Shown here: positions 1 through 7,155 of the stretch, in pieces | Layout: each line of letters begins with the position of its first letter | Position numbering within the stretch: position 1 is the first letter of the stretch | Assembly (NCBI GenBank): GCA_964533045.1 | Contig: CAZHKT010000068.1 | Span: 1 to 19,092 of the forward strand | DNA: 19,092 nt | DNA from: JACQNR01 sp964533045 | Lineage (GTDB): Bacteria > Acidobacteriota > Terriglobia > UBA7540 | Reading direction: 5' to 3' | The notes under the pieces: generated by a model | Database searches by the model: none | The model's input: the letters and a program-made list of their open reading frames with translations, nothing else | What the model was told of the DNA's origin: nothing | Made by a program: the position numbers and the translations under genes

Positions 1-132
1 GGAGACACCCTCTCTCTTTCCAACTCAATTTTCAACACGAAATGTTACAGCCTATGGGGCGGAGCCATGGCACGAGTTCCCGGCCGCCCTATTGAGACGG
101 ACTGGCAAGTATGCTAGCCTATATTCTCATCC

Positions 133-161
133 GTAGAAGGGCGGCCGTCGTGGCCGCCCTT
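133..161 (+). repeat. Single GTAG-headed REP-like hairpin
   Basis: GTAG at 133-136 is followed directly by a perfect 10-bp stem (AAGGGCGGCC at 137-146 and GGCCGCCCTT at 152-161) with a 5-nt loop. Head plus hairpin is the layout of REP sequences mobilised by RAYT transposases. No matching CTAC partner is clear downstream, so I treat it as a single copy. Confidence 0.6.
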
Positions 162-298
162 CGGAGCGCGGCGCTTTGGTGCAGCCTTTGCGTGGACTCC
201 GGTGAGACGTCCATTTCCAAAGCTCGAAATGCCTTAGAGTACAAGGCGACAGCAAGCCTGCCGCACTATCCAGGCGCTTGGCGCGATGGGTCGAGCTT

Positions 299-324
299 GC
301 GGAACGAAGCCACGATGTTGTTGA
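299..324 (+). repeat. 26-nt direct repeat, copy 1
   Basis: This segment begins GCGGAACGAAGCC and ends TGTTGTTGA. It recurs without a mismatch at 447-472. Sequence after the repeat differs between copies: the first runs into a GTAG element, the second into a GC-rich segment. Confidence 0.8.
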
Positions 325-343
325 TAAGAAACGCTCAAAGCTC

Positions 344-396
344 GTAGGGGCGGCCCTTGTGGCCGCCCTTGGGGCGGACACCAGGCCCGCCTCTAC
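344..396. repeat. Twin-hairpin GTAG...CTAC element (REP pair)
   Basis: GTAG at 344 and CTAC ending at 396 bound two hairpins. The left one is GGCGGCC/GGCCGCC (349-355 and 361-367, 5-nt loop). The right one is weaker, with GGCGG near 373 pairing with CCGCC near 388-392. The architecture matches the elements at 2010, 2893 and 17855, but this copy is not next to a stop codon. Confidence 0.6.
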
Positions 397-446
397 CTCG
401 GCGCCTGCCTTCACGGTTGTCGAGGTTCCTGAGACGTCCCAAACCA

Positions 447-472
447 GCGGAACGAAGCCACGATGTTGTTGA
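447..472 (+). repeat. 26-nt direct repeat, copy 2
   Basis: Exact second copy of the 26-nt sequence at 299-324, offset by 148 nt. A shared TGAGACGTCC lies upstream of both copies at different distances, so this is not a clean tandem duplication. Confidence 0.8.
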
Positions 473-563
473 AAACAAAGAACCGGCGCCGATGGGCCGG
501 CGCTCACCGCAAGGACGCGTTTCCAGACGGCCGTGCGCGGGTGTAAGGTAGGAGTCTGGAGGT

Positions 564-568
564 GGAGG
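564..568 (+). promoter_or_regulatory. Shine-Dalgarno that decides the ALDH start
   Basis: GGAGG at 564-568 sits 5 nt before ATG 574. An in-frame GTG at 562 is possible, with another GGAGG overlapping it at 558-562, but that would place the site on top of the start. I therefore choose ATG 574. Confidence 0.6.
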
Positions 569-573
569 ACAAT

Positions 574-2013
574 ATGAGCACCGGATTGACAGCGGCGACC
601 AAAACCTGGGGATTCCTGCTGGACGGGCGGTGGGTCGAGGAGGGCGATCCCATCGAAGTGCTGCGGCCCGGCGGGGCGGGCTTGGCCGGGTCGGCCTACC
701 GGGCGAAGCCCGAGCACGTGGAAAGGGCTATCGTGGCTGCCGTCCGGGCCTTCAAAGTGACCCGGAAGTTGCCATCTTACGAGCGCGCTCGCGTTCTGCG
801 CGCCGTGGCCGAAGCGTTGGCTGCCCGGAGGGAAGAATTCGCCCGGACCATAGCGCTGGAAGCTGCCAAGCCCATCCGGACGGCGCGGGTGGAAGTGGAC
901 CGAGCCGTCGTGACCTTCAGCGTCGCTGCCGAGGAGAGTTCCCGCATCGCTGGCGAATGGCTGCCGCTCGACCTGATGCCGGCCACGGCGGGGCGCTGGG
1001 GCATCGTGCGGCGGTACCCCATCGGGCCCATCGCATCCATCACGCCGTTCAACTTTCCGCTGAACCTGGTGGCGCACAAGGTCGCTCCGGCCATGGCCGC
1101 GGGCTGCACCGTGATCCACAAGCCGGCACCGCAAACGCCGCTCACCTCGCTGCTGCTCGGAGAGGTGATCACCGAGGCTGGCTGGCCGGCAGGCGGCGTG
1201 AACATTTTGCCGCTTTCTAACGACGACGCCGGACCGCTGGTGACTGATCCGCGACTCAAGATGCTTTCGTTCACCGGCGGGCCGATCGGCTGGGCGCTGC
1301 GCGAGAAGGCAGGGAAGAAAAAGGTCGCTCTCGAACTGGGGGGCAACGCCGGCGTCATCGTGCATCGCGACGCCGACCTTGCCTACGCCGCCGAGCGCTG
1401 CACCCTGGGCGGATTCTCCTACGCCGGACAAGTCTGCATCTCTGTGCAGAGAATTCTCGTTGAGCGCTCTGTCTTCGACAGCTTCCTCTCGGAATTCATT
1501 CCGCGCGTGAAGAATCTGAAGCTCGGCGACCCGCTCGACGAGGCGACGGACGTGGGACCTATGATCAGTGAAGCGGCCGCGAGGCGCGCCATGGCGTGGA
1601 TTGAGGAATCGGTGACGGGCGGGGCCAGGCTGCTGGCCGGTGGGCAGTGCGAGGGCGCCCTGGTCGAGCCCACCGTGCTGACGGGAACGAGCCCCGGCCA
1701 GAAGGTGAACTGCGAGGAGGTCTTCGCGCCGGTGGTGACCGTCGAGCCGTACGACGATTTCGATGAGGCGCTCCGGCGCGTGAACGACTCGCCCTACGGC
1801 CTGCAAGCCGGCCTCTTCACGCGCGACGCCAGGTTGATCTTCACGGCTTACGACGCCCTCGAGGTCGGGGCCCTGATGGTTGGGGACGTACCAACATTCC
1901 GAATTGATAATATGCCCTACGGCGGCATGAAGGATTCCGGCATGGGGCGCGAAGGCATCCGCTACGCCATCGAGGAGATGACCGAACGCAAACTGCTGGC
2001 GGTGAGTTTGTAG
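574..2013 (+). CDS. NAD(P)-dependent aldehyde dehydrogenase
   Basis: A 479-residue cytoplasmic enzyme of the ALDH superfamily, which oxidises an aldehyde to a carboxylate. The catalytic residues are all visible: Asn160 in the TPFNFP segment, general base Glu254 in LELGGN and nucleophile Cys288 in AGQVCIS. The Glu-Cys spacing of 34 residues is the family norm, and the C-terminal YGGMKDSGMGREG signature is intact. The GGFSYAGQVCISVQRI stretch recalls the ALDH family 21/y4uC-like group, but I cannot fix the substrate. Next to sugar-acid dehydratases, a lactaldehyde or glyceraldehyde role is plausible (inference). GGAGG 5 nt before ATG 574 supports this start; GTG 562 would add four residues. The TAG stop (2011-2013) lies inside the GTAGC head of a repeat, and the next gene converges on it. 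Confidence 0.93.
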   Translation: MSTGLTAATKTWGFLLDGRWVEEGDPIEVLRPGGAGLAGSAYRAKPEHVERAIVAAVRAFKVTRKLPSYERARVLRAVAEALAARREEFARTIALEAAKPIRTARVEVDRAVVTFSVAAEESSRIAGEWLPLDLMPATAGRWGIVRRYPIGPIASITPFNFPLNLVAHKVAPAMAAGCTVIHKPAPQTPLTSLLLGEVITEAGWPAGGVNILPLSNDDAGPLVTDPRLKMLSFTGGPIGWALREKAGKKKVALELGGNAGVIVHRDADLAYAAERCTLGGFSYAGQVCISVQRILVERSVFDSFLSEFIPRVKNLKLGDPLDEATDVGPMISEAAARRAMAWIEESVTGGARLLAGGQCEGALVEPTVLTGTSPGQKVNCEEVFAPVVTVEPYDDFDEALRRVNDSPYGLQAGLFTRDARLIFTAYDALEVGALMVGDVPTFRIDNMPYGGMKDSGMGREGIRYAIEEMTERKLLAVSL

Positions 2014-2063
2014 CGGCGACCTTCAGGTCGCCAGGCGGGTGTCGGCCTGAAGGCCGACGCTAC
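2010..2063. repeat. Twin-hairpin GTAG...CTAC element between convergent genes
   Basis: A 54-nt element holds two perfect 8-bp stems with 2-nt loops: GGCGACCTTCAGGTCGCC (2015-2032) and GTCGGCCTGAAGGCCGAC (2041-2058), bounded by GTAGC and GCTAC. The left TAG is the stop codon of the aldehyde dehydrogenase. On the other strand the SDR stop (2065-2063) shares its G with the right head, whose TAG (2062-2060) forms a second in-frame stop. The hairpins could limit read-through, but neither has a U-tract. Confidence 0.85.
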
Positions 2064-2809
2064 TAATAGGTTGACCGGCCGCCGCTCACGTCGTAGCACT
2101 GGGCGGTGACGAAGCTGGAATCATCGGAGGCGAGGAAATGGACGACCGCCGCCACTTCGTCCGGCTTGCCCACGCGGCCCATGGGGATCTTGCTGGTCAT
2201 GTAGCTGATCTGTTGTTCCGTGAGCGTCTTCAGAATCGGCGTCTCGATCACGGCCGGAGCGACGGCGTTGACGTAGATGCCCTGGGTCACCACTTCCTTG
2301 GCCAGCGCCTTGGTGAAGCCGATCACGCCGGCCTTAGCCGCCGAATAGGGAACCAGTCCGGGATTACCTTCCTTGCCAGCCACTGATGCGACGTTGACAA
2401 TCTTGCCATAACCCCGCTCGAGCATATGCGGCAGCACGGCGCGGCAGCAGAGATAGACGCTCTTGAGGTCCACGATGATGATACGGTCCCACTCGGCCTC
2501 TTCGATTTCCAGCAAGGAAACGTTCTTGCCCGCGATGCCGGCGTTGTTCACCAGGATGTCGATGCGGCCCCATTCCCGGAGCACGGTGTCGCGCATGGCG
2601 GCGACGTCGGCGGACTGCGATACGTCCGCGCGCACGGCGAGCGCTTTGCGGCCGGTCTCGCGGACTTTGGCCGCCGCCTTCTCGGCCAGTTGCGGGTTGA
2701 GGTCCACGATGGCGACGTCCGCGCCGGCGCGCGCCAGGCGCAGGGCGATGGCTTCTCCGATGCCTTGTCCGGCACCGGTCACGATGGCAACACGATCAGT
2801 CAGGTTCAT
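2063..2809 (-). CDS. Short-chain dehydrogenase/reductase (SDR), NAD(H)-type
   Basis: A 248-residue classical SDR, the usual length for the family, expected to interconvert an alcohol and a ketone in the cytoplasm. TGAGQGIG (residues 11-18) is the nucleotide-binding glycine motif, and Asp36 after the second strand suggests NAD(H) over NADP(H). NNAG is at 88-91, and the catalytic Ser142, Tyr155 and Lys159 (YSAAK) are present. The family's structural Asn in the V-N-L segment is Asp114 here (VDLKS). I start at ATG 2809, preceded by GAGGA with 5-nt spacing; an upstream in-frame start at 2866 would add 19 residues that do not fit the fold and overlap a palindrome. It lies 139 nt downstream of the rhamnonate-dehydratase-like gene on the same strand, so a role in the same sugar-acid route, such as oxidising a keto-deoxy sugar acid, is inferred. 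Confidence 0.9.
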   Translation of the reverse strand: MNLTDRVAIVTGAGQGIGEAIALRLARAGADVAIVDLNPQLAEKAAAKVRETGRKALAVRADVSQSADVAAMRDTVLREWGRIDILVNNAGIAGKNVSLLEIEEAEWDRIIIVDLKSVYLCCRAVLPHMLERGYGKIVNVASVAGKEGNPGLVPYSAAKAGVIGFTKALAKEVVTQGIYVNAVAPAVIETPILKTLTEQQISYMTSKIPMGRVGKPDEVAAVVHFLASDDSSFVTAQCYDVSGGRSTY

Positions 2810-2814
2810 AGGAG

Positions 2815-2819
2815 TCCTC
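2815..2819 (-). promoter_or_regulatory. Shine-Dalgarno for the SDR gene
   Basis: Read on the minus strand this is GAGGA, 5 nt before ATG 2809. It is the evidence for choosing the internal start over the longer frame opening at 2866. Confidence 0.55.
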
Positions 2820-2833
2820 GCTATGAAGTTGTT

Positions 2834-2855
2834 GTAGCGCGGCTCTGGAGCCGTG
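2834..2855 (+). repeat. Single GTAG-headed hairpin
   Basis: GTAG (2834-2837) precedes CGGCTC-TG-GAGCCG (2840-2853). The stem can be extended to 8 bp with one G-T wobble. It lies in the 139-nt spacer between the two minus-strand genes. Confidence 0.55.
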
Positions 2856-2892
2856 ATTCGGAGCAACAGCCTCGTGCCACCCCTGAATGGGT

Positions 2893-2946
2893 GTAGGGGC
2901 GACCTTCAGGTCGCCATCCCTGTGTCGGCCTGAAGGCCGACGCTAC
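2893..2946. repeat. Twin-hairpin GTAG...CTAC element after the dehydratase gene
   Basis: Same 54-nt length as the copy at 2010-2063 and with the same two 18-nt hairpins: GGCGACCTTCAGGTCGCC at 2898-2915 and GTCGGCCTGAAGGCCGAC at 2924-2941. Only the head base (GTAGG instead of GTAGC) and the linker differ. On the minus strand its GTAGC begins two bases after the TAA stop (2951-2949) of the dehydratase gene. It sits between two genes that look co-transcribed. Confidence 0.85.
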
Positions 2947-2948
2947 GG

Positions 2949-4085
2949 TTACCAAATCAGTGCGGCGGAGGCCTTGCCGCTCAAAATCTCCTCGTCCAGT
3001 TCGTAGCCGAATCCGGGCGCGGCGCGCAATTCGATGAAGCCGTCCTTCGGCTCGGGCTCGCCCTTGAGCACGGATCGCCCTCCCTGCGCGTAGATATCCA
3101 CGAACTCGGCGCGCGGGGCGTTGGGGGTCGAAATCACGAAATGATAGGTAGCCGCCCCGCCGCCGTGAGGAATCACCGGCAGGTTGTGGGCGCTGGCCAT
3201 GGCCGCGATCTTCTTGAGCTCGGAGATGCCGCCGGCGCGATGGATGTCGGGCTGGAGGATGTCCACGGCGCGCTTCTCGATCAGATCGCGGAAGCCGTAG
3301 CGCGTGAACTCGTGCTCGCCCGCGGTGACCAGGATGTCGGGCACTGCATCCTTGATGGCGCGGTAGCCATCGATCTGGTCGGGCGGCACGGGTTCCTCGA
3401 TCCAGAGCACGCCGAACTGCAGCGCTTCCTTCGCCAGCTTGATGGCGTAGGGCACGTCGAGCGCCATGTAGCAGTCGAGCATGATGTCGCCGTCGGCGCC
3501 GACCAACTCCCGCGTCTGAGCGATGAGGTCGATATTCTTCCTCAGACCTTCGCGGCCGTCGGCGGGCCCGTGCGGGATGGCGAGCTTCACGTCGCGAAAG
3601 CCCATGGCCTTGTGGCGCTCGGTCAGGTTGCCGGTGACGTAAGCAGGAATCTTCTCCTTGGTCTTGCCCCCCAGAAGGTTGTAGACCGGTTGCTCGACAG
3701 CCTTGCCCACCAGGTCCCACAGTGCGATGTCAATGCCGCTGATGACATTGATGACCGCGCCCTTGCGCCCATAAAACTGCGAGGCGCGGAACATCTGCTC
3801 CCAGAGCAGCTCGATGTCGAAAGGGTTTTGCCCGATGAGGAGGGTTTTAAGTTGCTCGTCAATCACGGGCCGCGCCAGACGGGCCTTGCCGCCGCCCACG
3901 ATGCCAAGGCCGGTGACGCCCGCGTCGGTGCTGATTTCAATGATTGCCGAGGTCATGGGGCCGAACCAACTCGAGCGCCTTTTTCGGTATTGGGGATAGA
4001 TGGACATCGGGTTGGCGATGAGGCCCTCGCTCAGCCACGAGTAGGCCATGGGGATTTCGTGAACTTTGATCTCGGTAATGTGCAC
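2949..4085 (-). CDS. Enolase-superfamily sugar-acid dehydratase, L-rhamnonate dehydratase-like
   Basis: A 378-residue member of the mandelate racemase/muconate lactonising group. Such Mg2+ enzymes abstract a proton alpha to a carboxylate and here probably dehydrate an aldonate to a 2-keto-3-deoxy acid. The lid domain is residues 1-125 and the barrel follows. Predicted metal ligands are Asp204 (MLDCYM), Glu230 (WIEEP) and Glu257 (GEHEF); the Asp280-His307 pair is the expected base. Lys167 sits in VKLAIPHGP, which has Ala at the second position of the usual KxK motif, as I recall for L-rhamnonate dehydratases. The ANPMSIYPQY loop and the MGF...HGPADG segment also recall that family, though the substrate is not proven. 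The start is GTG 4085 with GAGGAG 7 nt upstream. The glycosidase lies 132 nt upstream and the SDR 139 nt downstream on the same strand, suggesting one transcription unit. Confidence 0.88.
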   Translation of the reverse strand: MHITEIKVHEIPMAYSWLSEGLIANPMSIYPQYRKRRSSWFGPMTSAIIEISTDAGVTGLGIVGGGKARLARPVIDEQLKTLLIGQNPFDIELLWEQMFRASQFYGRKGAVINVISGIDIALWDLVGKAVEQPVYNLLGGKTKEKIPAYVTGNLTERHKAMGFRDVKLAIPHGPADGREGLRKNIDLIAQTRELVGADGDIMLDCYMALDVPYAIKLAKEALQFGVLWIEEPVPPDQIDGYRAIKDAVPDILVTAGEHEFTRYGFRDLIEKRAVDILQPDIHRAGGISELKKIAAMASAHNLPVIPHGGGAATYHFVISTPNAPRAEFVDIYAQGGRSVLKGEPEPKDGFIELRAAPGFGYELDEEILSGKASAALIW

Positions 4086-4102
4086 GGTGAATGCTCCTCG
4101 GA

Positions 4103-4138
4103 GCCCCGCGGGGCCCTCAGCATTATGGTCCGGGGACC
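4103..4138. repeat. Two short perfect palindromes before the dehydratase gene
   Basis: GCCCCGCGGGGC (4103-4114) and GGTCCGGGGACC (4127-4138) lie in the 132-nt gap between the glycosidase stop and the dehydratase start. They could be operators or cruciform-prone sites, but nothing in the sequence assigns a role. They lack the GTAG head of the other hairpins. Confidence 0.4.
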
Positions 4139-4173
4139 GATTGGCAGCAAGACAATGGTCACCCTGGTCCGCA

Positions 4174-4221
4174 GTAGAGGCGGCTGGATGCCGCCACTGG
4201 GCGAGGTCAACTCGCTGCTAC
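4174..4221. repeat. Twin-hairpin GTAG...CTAC element at the glycosidase stop
   Basis: A 48-nt element with GTAG at 4174 and CTAC ending at 4221. The left hairpin is GGCGGC/GCCGCC (4179-4184 and 4190-4195, 5-nt loop). The right is GCGAG/CTCGC (4201-4205 and 4211-4215, 5-nt loop). Read on the minus strand, the right-hand GTAGC provides the glycosidase TAG stop (4220-4218). Stems are shorter than in the 2010 and 2893 copies. Confidence 0.6.
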
Positions 4222-5726
4222 TGGCGCAGGATCACCACGGCAACGCCGAAACTTCGGACTTCCAATGTCTCATTCGACATCCTCAAGGATGCGGGCGGTC
4301 CCTGCATTGTCGTCGCGTCCACATACGACACTTCCGCCTCCGCGGCCCCCGGGATGGTGACGAGGAAAGGCCGATTCCGCTTATTGAGAAGCAGGATCTT
4401 CTTCGTTCCCGCCGGCGTCACGAAGGCTTGTGCGTGGACATAGGGGAGGTTGGCACTGGTCGAAACCAACTTGTCGCCGGGGCCGAAATGTCCGCGAATG
4501 AGCTTCAGAACCCAGTAGCGGGCGTTGGGCTTGCCGGTCTTCCAATCGATCATGGTGACGCTGGGAAATTGCGTGGGGTAACCGACCAGTTGCGACATGC
4601 CCGCCACGTCGATCCCCTGCCGCGCCAGTTCGGCGTAGAGATAGGCGTAGACCGACGCGCTTAGGTTCCAGTATGCGTCGGGCAACGGCGGATGAACGAA
4701 TCCCGGGTCGTTCTGTCCGAAATCGCTGTTATCGATGGTTCCGATTTCGTTGATGGTGGTGCGGGTGGCGGGGGAGAGCCTGCGGCGGATCGCTTCGATG
4801 TAGCCCACCGCGTCCACGAAGCGCTCCGCCTGATCGAAGAAGGTGAACGGCTTCGTGTCCATCGTTTCATCCGGCTTGGGGATGGCGTAGAAATGGTACG
4901 AGATCATGTCGAGCGGGATGCCGGGCCGGTGATGCTTCGCGTCGAGGAAGTACTCGAAGAATCTCGGCGCCTTCAATGGCATGGCCAGCGACATGCCCAC
5001 GAATTTCATTTGAGGTTGCACGGCGCGGATCGCCTCCACGGCAGCGTCGAAGAAGCGCGTGTAGGTTTCGGGCGACATCTCGTGCTCGAAGTCCACTTCG
5101 TTGAGCAGTTCCCAGTAATCGATCCGGTATCGGTGGCCGGATTCGTGGCGCTTGCCGAATTCGTCCGTCAAGCCGCCTCGGGTGTACCAGCTCACCAGTC
5201 GCGCGTAGTAATCCGAAACCTCCTTCAGCGTGGGATCTCGAAACTCGGTTCCTTGCGTGTAGTTCCAAACTACCTGGTCGGGATCGTCCAGGTAGGGAAC
5301 GGGTTTTTCCGTCTTGAACATCCATTGCGGAATGGTGCTGAAGTTCAGGATGACGGAATGTCCTTCGGTGGCTTTCATGAAATCTTCGGTCATCGGATCG
5401 ATGAGCGAGAAGTCCCAGGCAGTCCGGCCGTCGCGGGGCGGCTCCAATTCCGCCACCGCCAGCTTCGGATAGGGAAGCCATGGAACATAGCGCACGTAGT
5501 CGCACTGCAAGTCTTTTAGGGCCTGAAAAGCCTGCCTGTGAAGGGGCGCGCCACGGCGCAACATGGGATTGACCACCACCTGGAGCGTGGGCGTGGTCTT
5601 CGATGTCGCGATCACTTTCTCCCAGTTCAGCGTGATGCGAACGGCTTCCAGCTTCCTGGCTTCCGGCTGCTGGGCGGCGGCGGCGAACGGAAACATTAGG
5701 GCGGCGAGCAGGAATGGTTTTCGCAT
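4218..5726 (-). CDS. Exported clan GH-A-like glycoside hydrolase (GH39-like)
   Basis: A 502-residue protein with a Sec-type signal peptide: MRK, a hydrophobic stretch at 4-17 and likely cleavage after Ala18, before QQ. The body reads as a (beta/alpha)8 retaining glycosidase. The acid/base Glu210 follows Asn209 in DYWELLNE, and the probable nucleophile is Glu327 in TTINEIG; the 117-residue gap suits clan GH-A. SYHFYA (276-281) also fits a barrel strand. A C-terminal beta domain (about 400-502) resembles the extra beta-sandwich of GH39 enzymes. GH39 (beta-xylosidase-type) is my best guess, with other GH-A families possible. ATG 5726 has GGGAG 7 nt upstream. It is the first gene of a minus-strand group with the dehydratase and SDR, so it may release the sugar that feeds them (inference). 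Confidence 0.75.
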   Translation of the reverse strand: MRKPFLLAALMFPFAAAAQQPEARKLEAVRITLNWEKVIATSKTTPTLQVVVNPMLRRGAPLHRQAFQALKDLQCDYVRYVPWLPYPKLAVAELEPPRDGRTAWDFSLIDPMTEDFMKATEGHSVILNFSTIPQWMFKTEKPVPYLDDPDQVVWNYTQGTEFRDPTLKEVSDYYARLVSWYTRGGLTDEFGKRHESGHRYRIDYWELLNEVDFEHEMSPETYTRFFDAAVEAIRAVQPQMKFVGMSLAMPLKAPRFFEYFLDAKHHRPGIPLDMISYHFYAIPKPDETMDTKPFTFFDQAERFVDAVGYIEAIRRRLSPATRTTINEIGTIDNSDFGQNDPGFVHPPLPDAYWNLSASVYAYLYAELARQGIDVAGMSQLVGYPTQFPSVTMIDWKTGKPNARYWVLKLIRGHFGPGDKLVSTSANLPYVHAQAFVTPAGTKKILLLNKRNRPFLVTIPGAAEAEVSYVDATTMQGPPASLRMSNETLEVRSFGVAVVILRQ

Positions 5727-5816
5727 GATGCATCTCCCGGGGCGGTCAAGTTTACATCTGGCAAATTCCGAGTTCTACGGGTAAATTAATCCCGCCGAAC
5801 CTACGTTCGAATCGCT

Positions 5817-5883
5817 GTAGCGGCGGTCTTCGTCCGCCGTCATTGTCTAGGGTATGAGTGCGGCGGTCAGAGGCCGCCGCTAC
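5817..5883. repeat. Twin-hairpin GTAG...CTAC element before the second dehydratase
   Basis: GTAGC at 5817 and GCTAC ending at 5883 bound two hairpins. The left is CGGCGG/CCGCCG (5821-5826 and 5834-5839). The right is a 9-bp stem, GCGGCGGTC/GGCCGCCGC (5860-5868 and 5872-5880, one G-T wobble). This copy lies upstream of a start rather than at a stop, directly before the ribosome binding site. Confidence 0.7.
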
Positions 5884-5886
5884 CGT

Positions 5887-5893
5887 GGGGGAG
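5887..5893 (+). promoter_or_regulatory. Shine-Dalgarno for the second dehydratase
   Basis: GGGGGAG 5 nt before ATG 5899. It supports starting there rather than at an in-frame ATG at 5854, which lies inside the repeat element and would add 15 unlikely residues. Confidence 0.55.
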
Positions 5894-5898
5894 CACTG

Positions 5899-7071
5899 AT
5901 GAAAATCAAAGAAGTCCGTACGCGCGTGGTGGAATGGCGCGGCACGACGGTTCCGCCGCAGCCGCATTTCTGTACGAATCCCGCCGACCTGCTCGACATG
6001 CCCACCGACACCATGGGCTCGTTCCGATTTCACAGCTGGCTGATCGTGGAAATTGTCGCCGACACAGGCGACGTGGGCATCGGTAACGCGGCGCTCGCAC
6101 CGCGCGTCACCAAGAGCTTGATCGACACCTACCTGAAGCCAATCCTCATCGGCCAGAACCCGTGGGACTTTGAATTTCTCTGGCAGACCATGTACCGCCG
6201 CACCATGGCGTTTGGGCGCAAGGGCGTGGGCATGGTGGCGATCAGCGCCGTGGACATCGCCTTGTGGGACCTGCTGGGCAAGGCGGTGAAGCAGCCGGTC
6301 TTCCGCCTGCTGGGCGGCAAGACCAAGGCGAAGATTCCGGTTTACGCCAGCCGGTTGTACAGCCAGCCGCTCGATGAACTGGCCCGGGAAGCGCAGAAGT
6401 ACAAGGATGAGGGCTATCGCGCCATGAAGCTGCGGTTCGGCTGGGGGCCAGTGGACGGCGCCGCGGGTATGCAGCGTAACGTTGAACTGGTGCGCACCGT
6501 GCGCCGGGTGGTGGGCGACGAGATTGACGTCATGGCCGACGCTTATATGGGTTGGACGCTCGACTACGCCAGGCGCATGCTGCCGCTGCTCGGCGACTTT
6601 CATCTGCGCTGGGTGGAAGAGCCGGTGATTCCCGACAGCATCGCGGGCTACGCGGCGCTCAAGGCCCTCAACATCGTGCCCATCTCGGGCGGCGAGCACG
6701 AGTTCACGCAATACGGCTTCCGCGACCTGCTCGAGGCGCGCGCCGTCGACATCATTCAGTTCGATACCAACCGCGTGGGCGGCATCACCCAAGCGCGCAA
6801 AGTCTGCGCCATGGCGGAGTCGTTCGAAGTGCCCGTGATTCCGCATGCCGGACAGATGCACAATTTCCACGTGGTGATGGCCAGCCTCAATTCCCCCCTG
6901 GCGGAGTTCTTCCCGCCGGTGGACGTCGAAATCGGCAACGAGCTGTTCTGGTACATCTTCGACGGCGAGCCGCTGCCTAAGAACGGTTACATCGAGCTTG
7001 ACGAAAACAAGCCGGGCCTTGGCATCACCGTGAACGAAGAGGGCTTGAAGAGGTTTGACATCATAGAGTGA
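5899..7071 (+). CDS. Enolase-superfamily sugar-acid dehydratase, second paralogue
   Basis: A 390-residue paralogue of the gene at 2949-4085: both share LIGQNP, DIALWDL, QPV, LLGGKTK and GEHEFT-YGFRDL. Predicted metal ligands are Asp214 (MADAYMGW), Glu240 (WVEEP) and Glu266 (GGEHEF), 26 residues apart, with Asp289 and catalytic His316 (VIPHAG). Unlike its paralogue it has a full K-x-R pair, Lys177 and Arg179 in AMKLRFGWG, and a different N-terminal lid loop, so it probably acts on another sugar acid. It is a cytoplasmic aldonate dehydratase or related lyase; the substrate is unknown. I chose ATG 5899 for its strong Shine-Dalgarno. An SDR gene follows 84 nt downstream with a hairpin pair between them, repeating the dehydratase-SDR pairing found on the other strand. 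Confidence 0.88.
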   Translation: MKIKEVRTRVVEWRGTTVPPQPHFCTNPADLLDMPTDTMGSFRFHSWLIVEIVADTGDVGIGNAALAPRVTKSLIDTYLKPILIGQNPWDFEFLWQTMYRRTMAFGRKGVGMVAISAVDIALWDLLGKAVKQPVFRLLGGKTKAKIPVYASRLYSQPLDELAREAQKYKDEGYRAMKLRFGWGPVDGAAGMQRNVELVRTVRRVVGDEIDVMADAYMGWTLDYARRMLPLLGDFHLRWVEEPVIPDSIAGYAALKALNIVPISGGEHEFTQYGFRDLLEARAVDIIQFDTNRVGGITQARKVCAMAESFEVPVIPHAGQMHNFHVVMASLNSPLAEFFPPVDVEIGNELFWYIFDGEPLPKNGYIELDENKPGLGITVNEEGLKRFDIIE

Positions 7072-7079
7072 CGACCCGT

Positions 7080-7138
7080 GCTGGAGCGCCGGTCTCCTGG
7101 CCGGCGTATGGCGGCGCTGGGGACAGCGCCGCTGCAGC
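7080..7138. repeat. Twin-hairpin element with GCTGGAGC head
   Basis: GCTGGAGC (7080-7087) leads into CGCCGGTC-TCCT-GGCCGGCG (7087-7106, one G-T wobble), then GCGGCGCTG-GGGA-CAGCGCCGC (7111-7132, perfect 9-bp stem). It ends in GCTGCAGC (7131-7138), which resembles the head when read on the other strand. It fills the gap between dehydratase and SDR genes, begins 9 nt after the dehydratase stop and differs in head from the GTAG family. Confidence 0.65.
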
Positions 7139-7155
7139 AAACCAAGGGAGGCAGC

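Larger units (their letters stand above)
1..573. other. Non-coding leader region upstream of the aldehyde dehydrogenase gene
   Basis: I see no convincing gene here. The short open frames have no recognisable domain and run through palindromes. The stretch holds a GTAG-headed hairpin at 133-161, a twin-hairpin element at 344-396, a 26-nt direct repeat (299-324 and 447-472) and a shared TGAGACGTCC at 203-212 and 430-439, which suggests an old, degenerate duplication. The first 60 bases are relatively AT-rich, but I could not find a well-spaced -35/-10 pair, so no promoter is called. A Shine-Dalgarno sequence for the next gene lies at its end. Confidence 0.6.
5727..5898. other. Divergent intergenic region, glycosidase and second dehydratase
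   Basis: This 172-nt region must hold start signals for both divergent genes. Its only AT-rich part is 5755-5795, near the glycosidase. I could not choose a confident -35/-10 pair on either strand. The other half is a twin-hairpin element (5817-5883) ending 4 nt before the Shine-Dalgarno of the plus-strand gene. Confidence 0.5.

Noticed and set aside
111..551. Short plus-strand open frames in the left non-coding region
   Set aside because: They cross palindromes and the 26-nt repeat, overlap each other in different frames, and lack ribosome binding sites and recognisable domains.
127..1806. 559-residue open frame on the minus strand
   Set aside because: It lies antisense to the aldehyde dehydrogenase, whose catalytic residues and spacing are intact. 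The antisense product is rich in His, Arg and Gly with no domain, as expected from GC-rich codon structure.
2010..2063. Twin hairpins as classic rho-independent terminators
   Set aside because: The stems are strong but no U-tract follows on either strand, and similar elements also occur upstream of a start (5817) and between co-directional genes (2893).
3141..5519. Long plus-strand open frames opposite the glycosidase and first dehydratase
   Set aside because: They mirror real minus-strand genes and show no start signals or domains.
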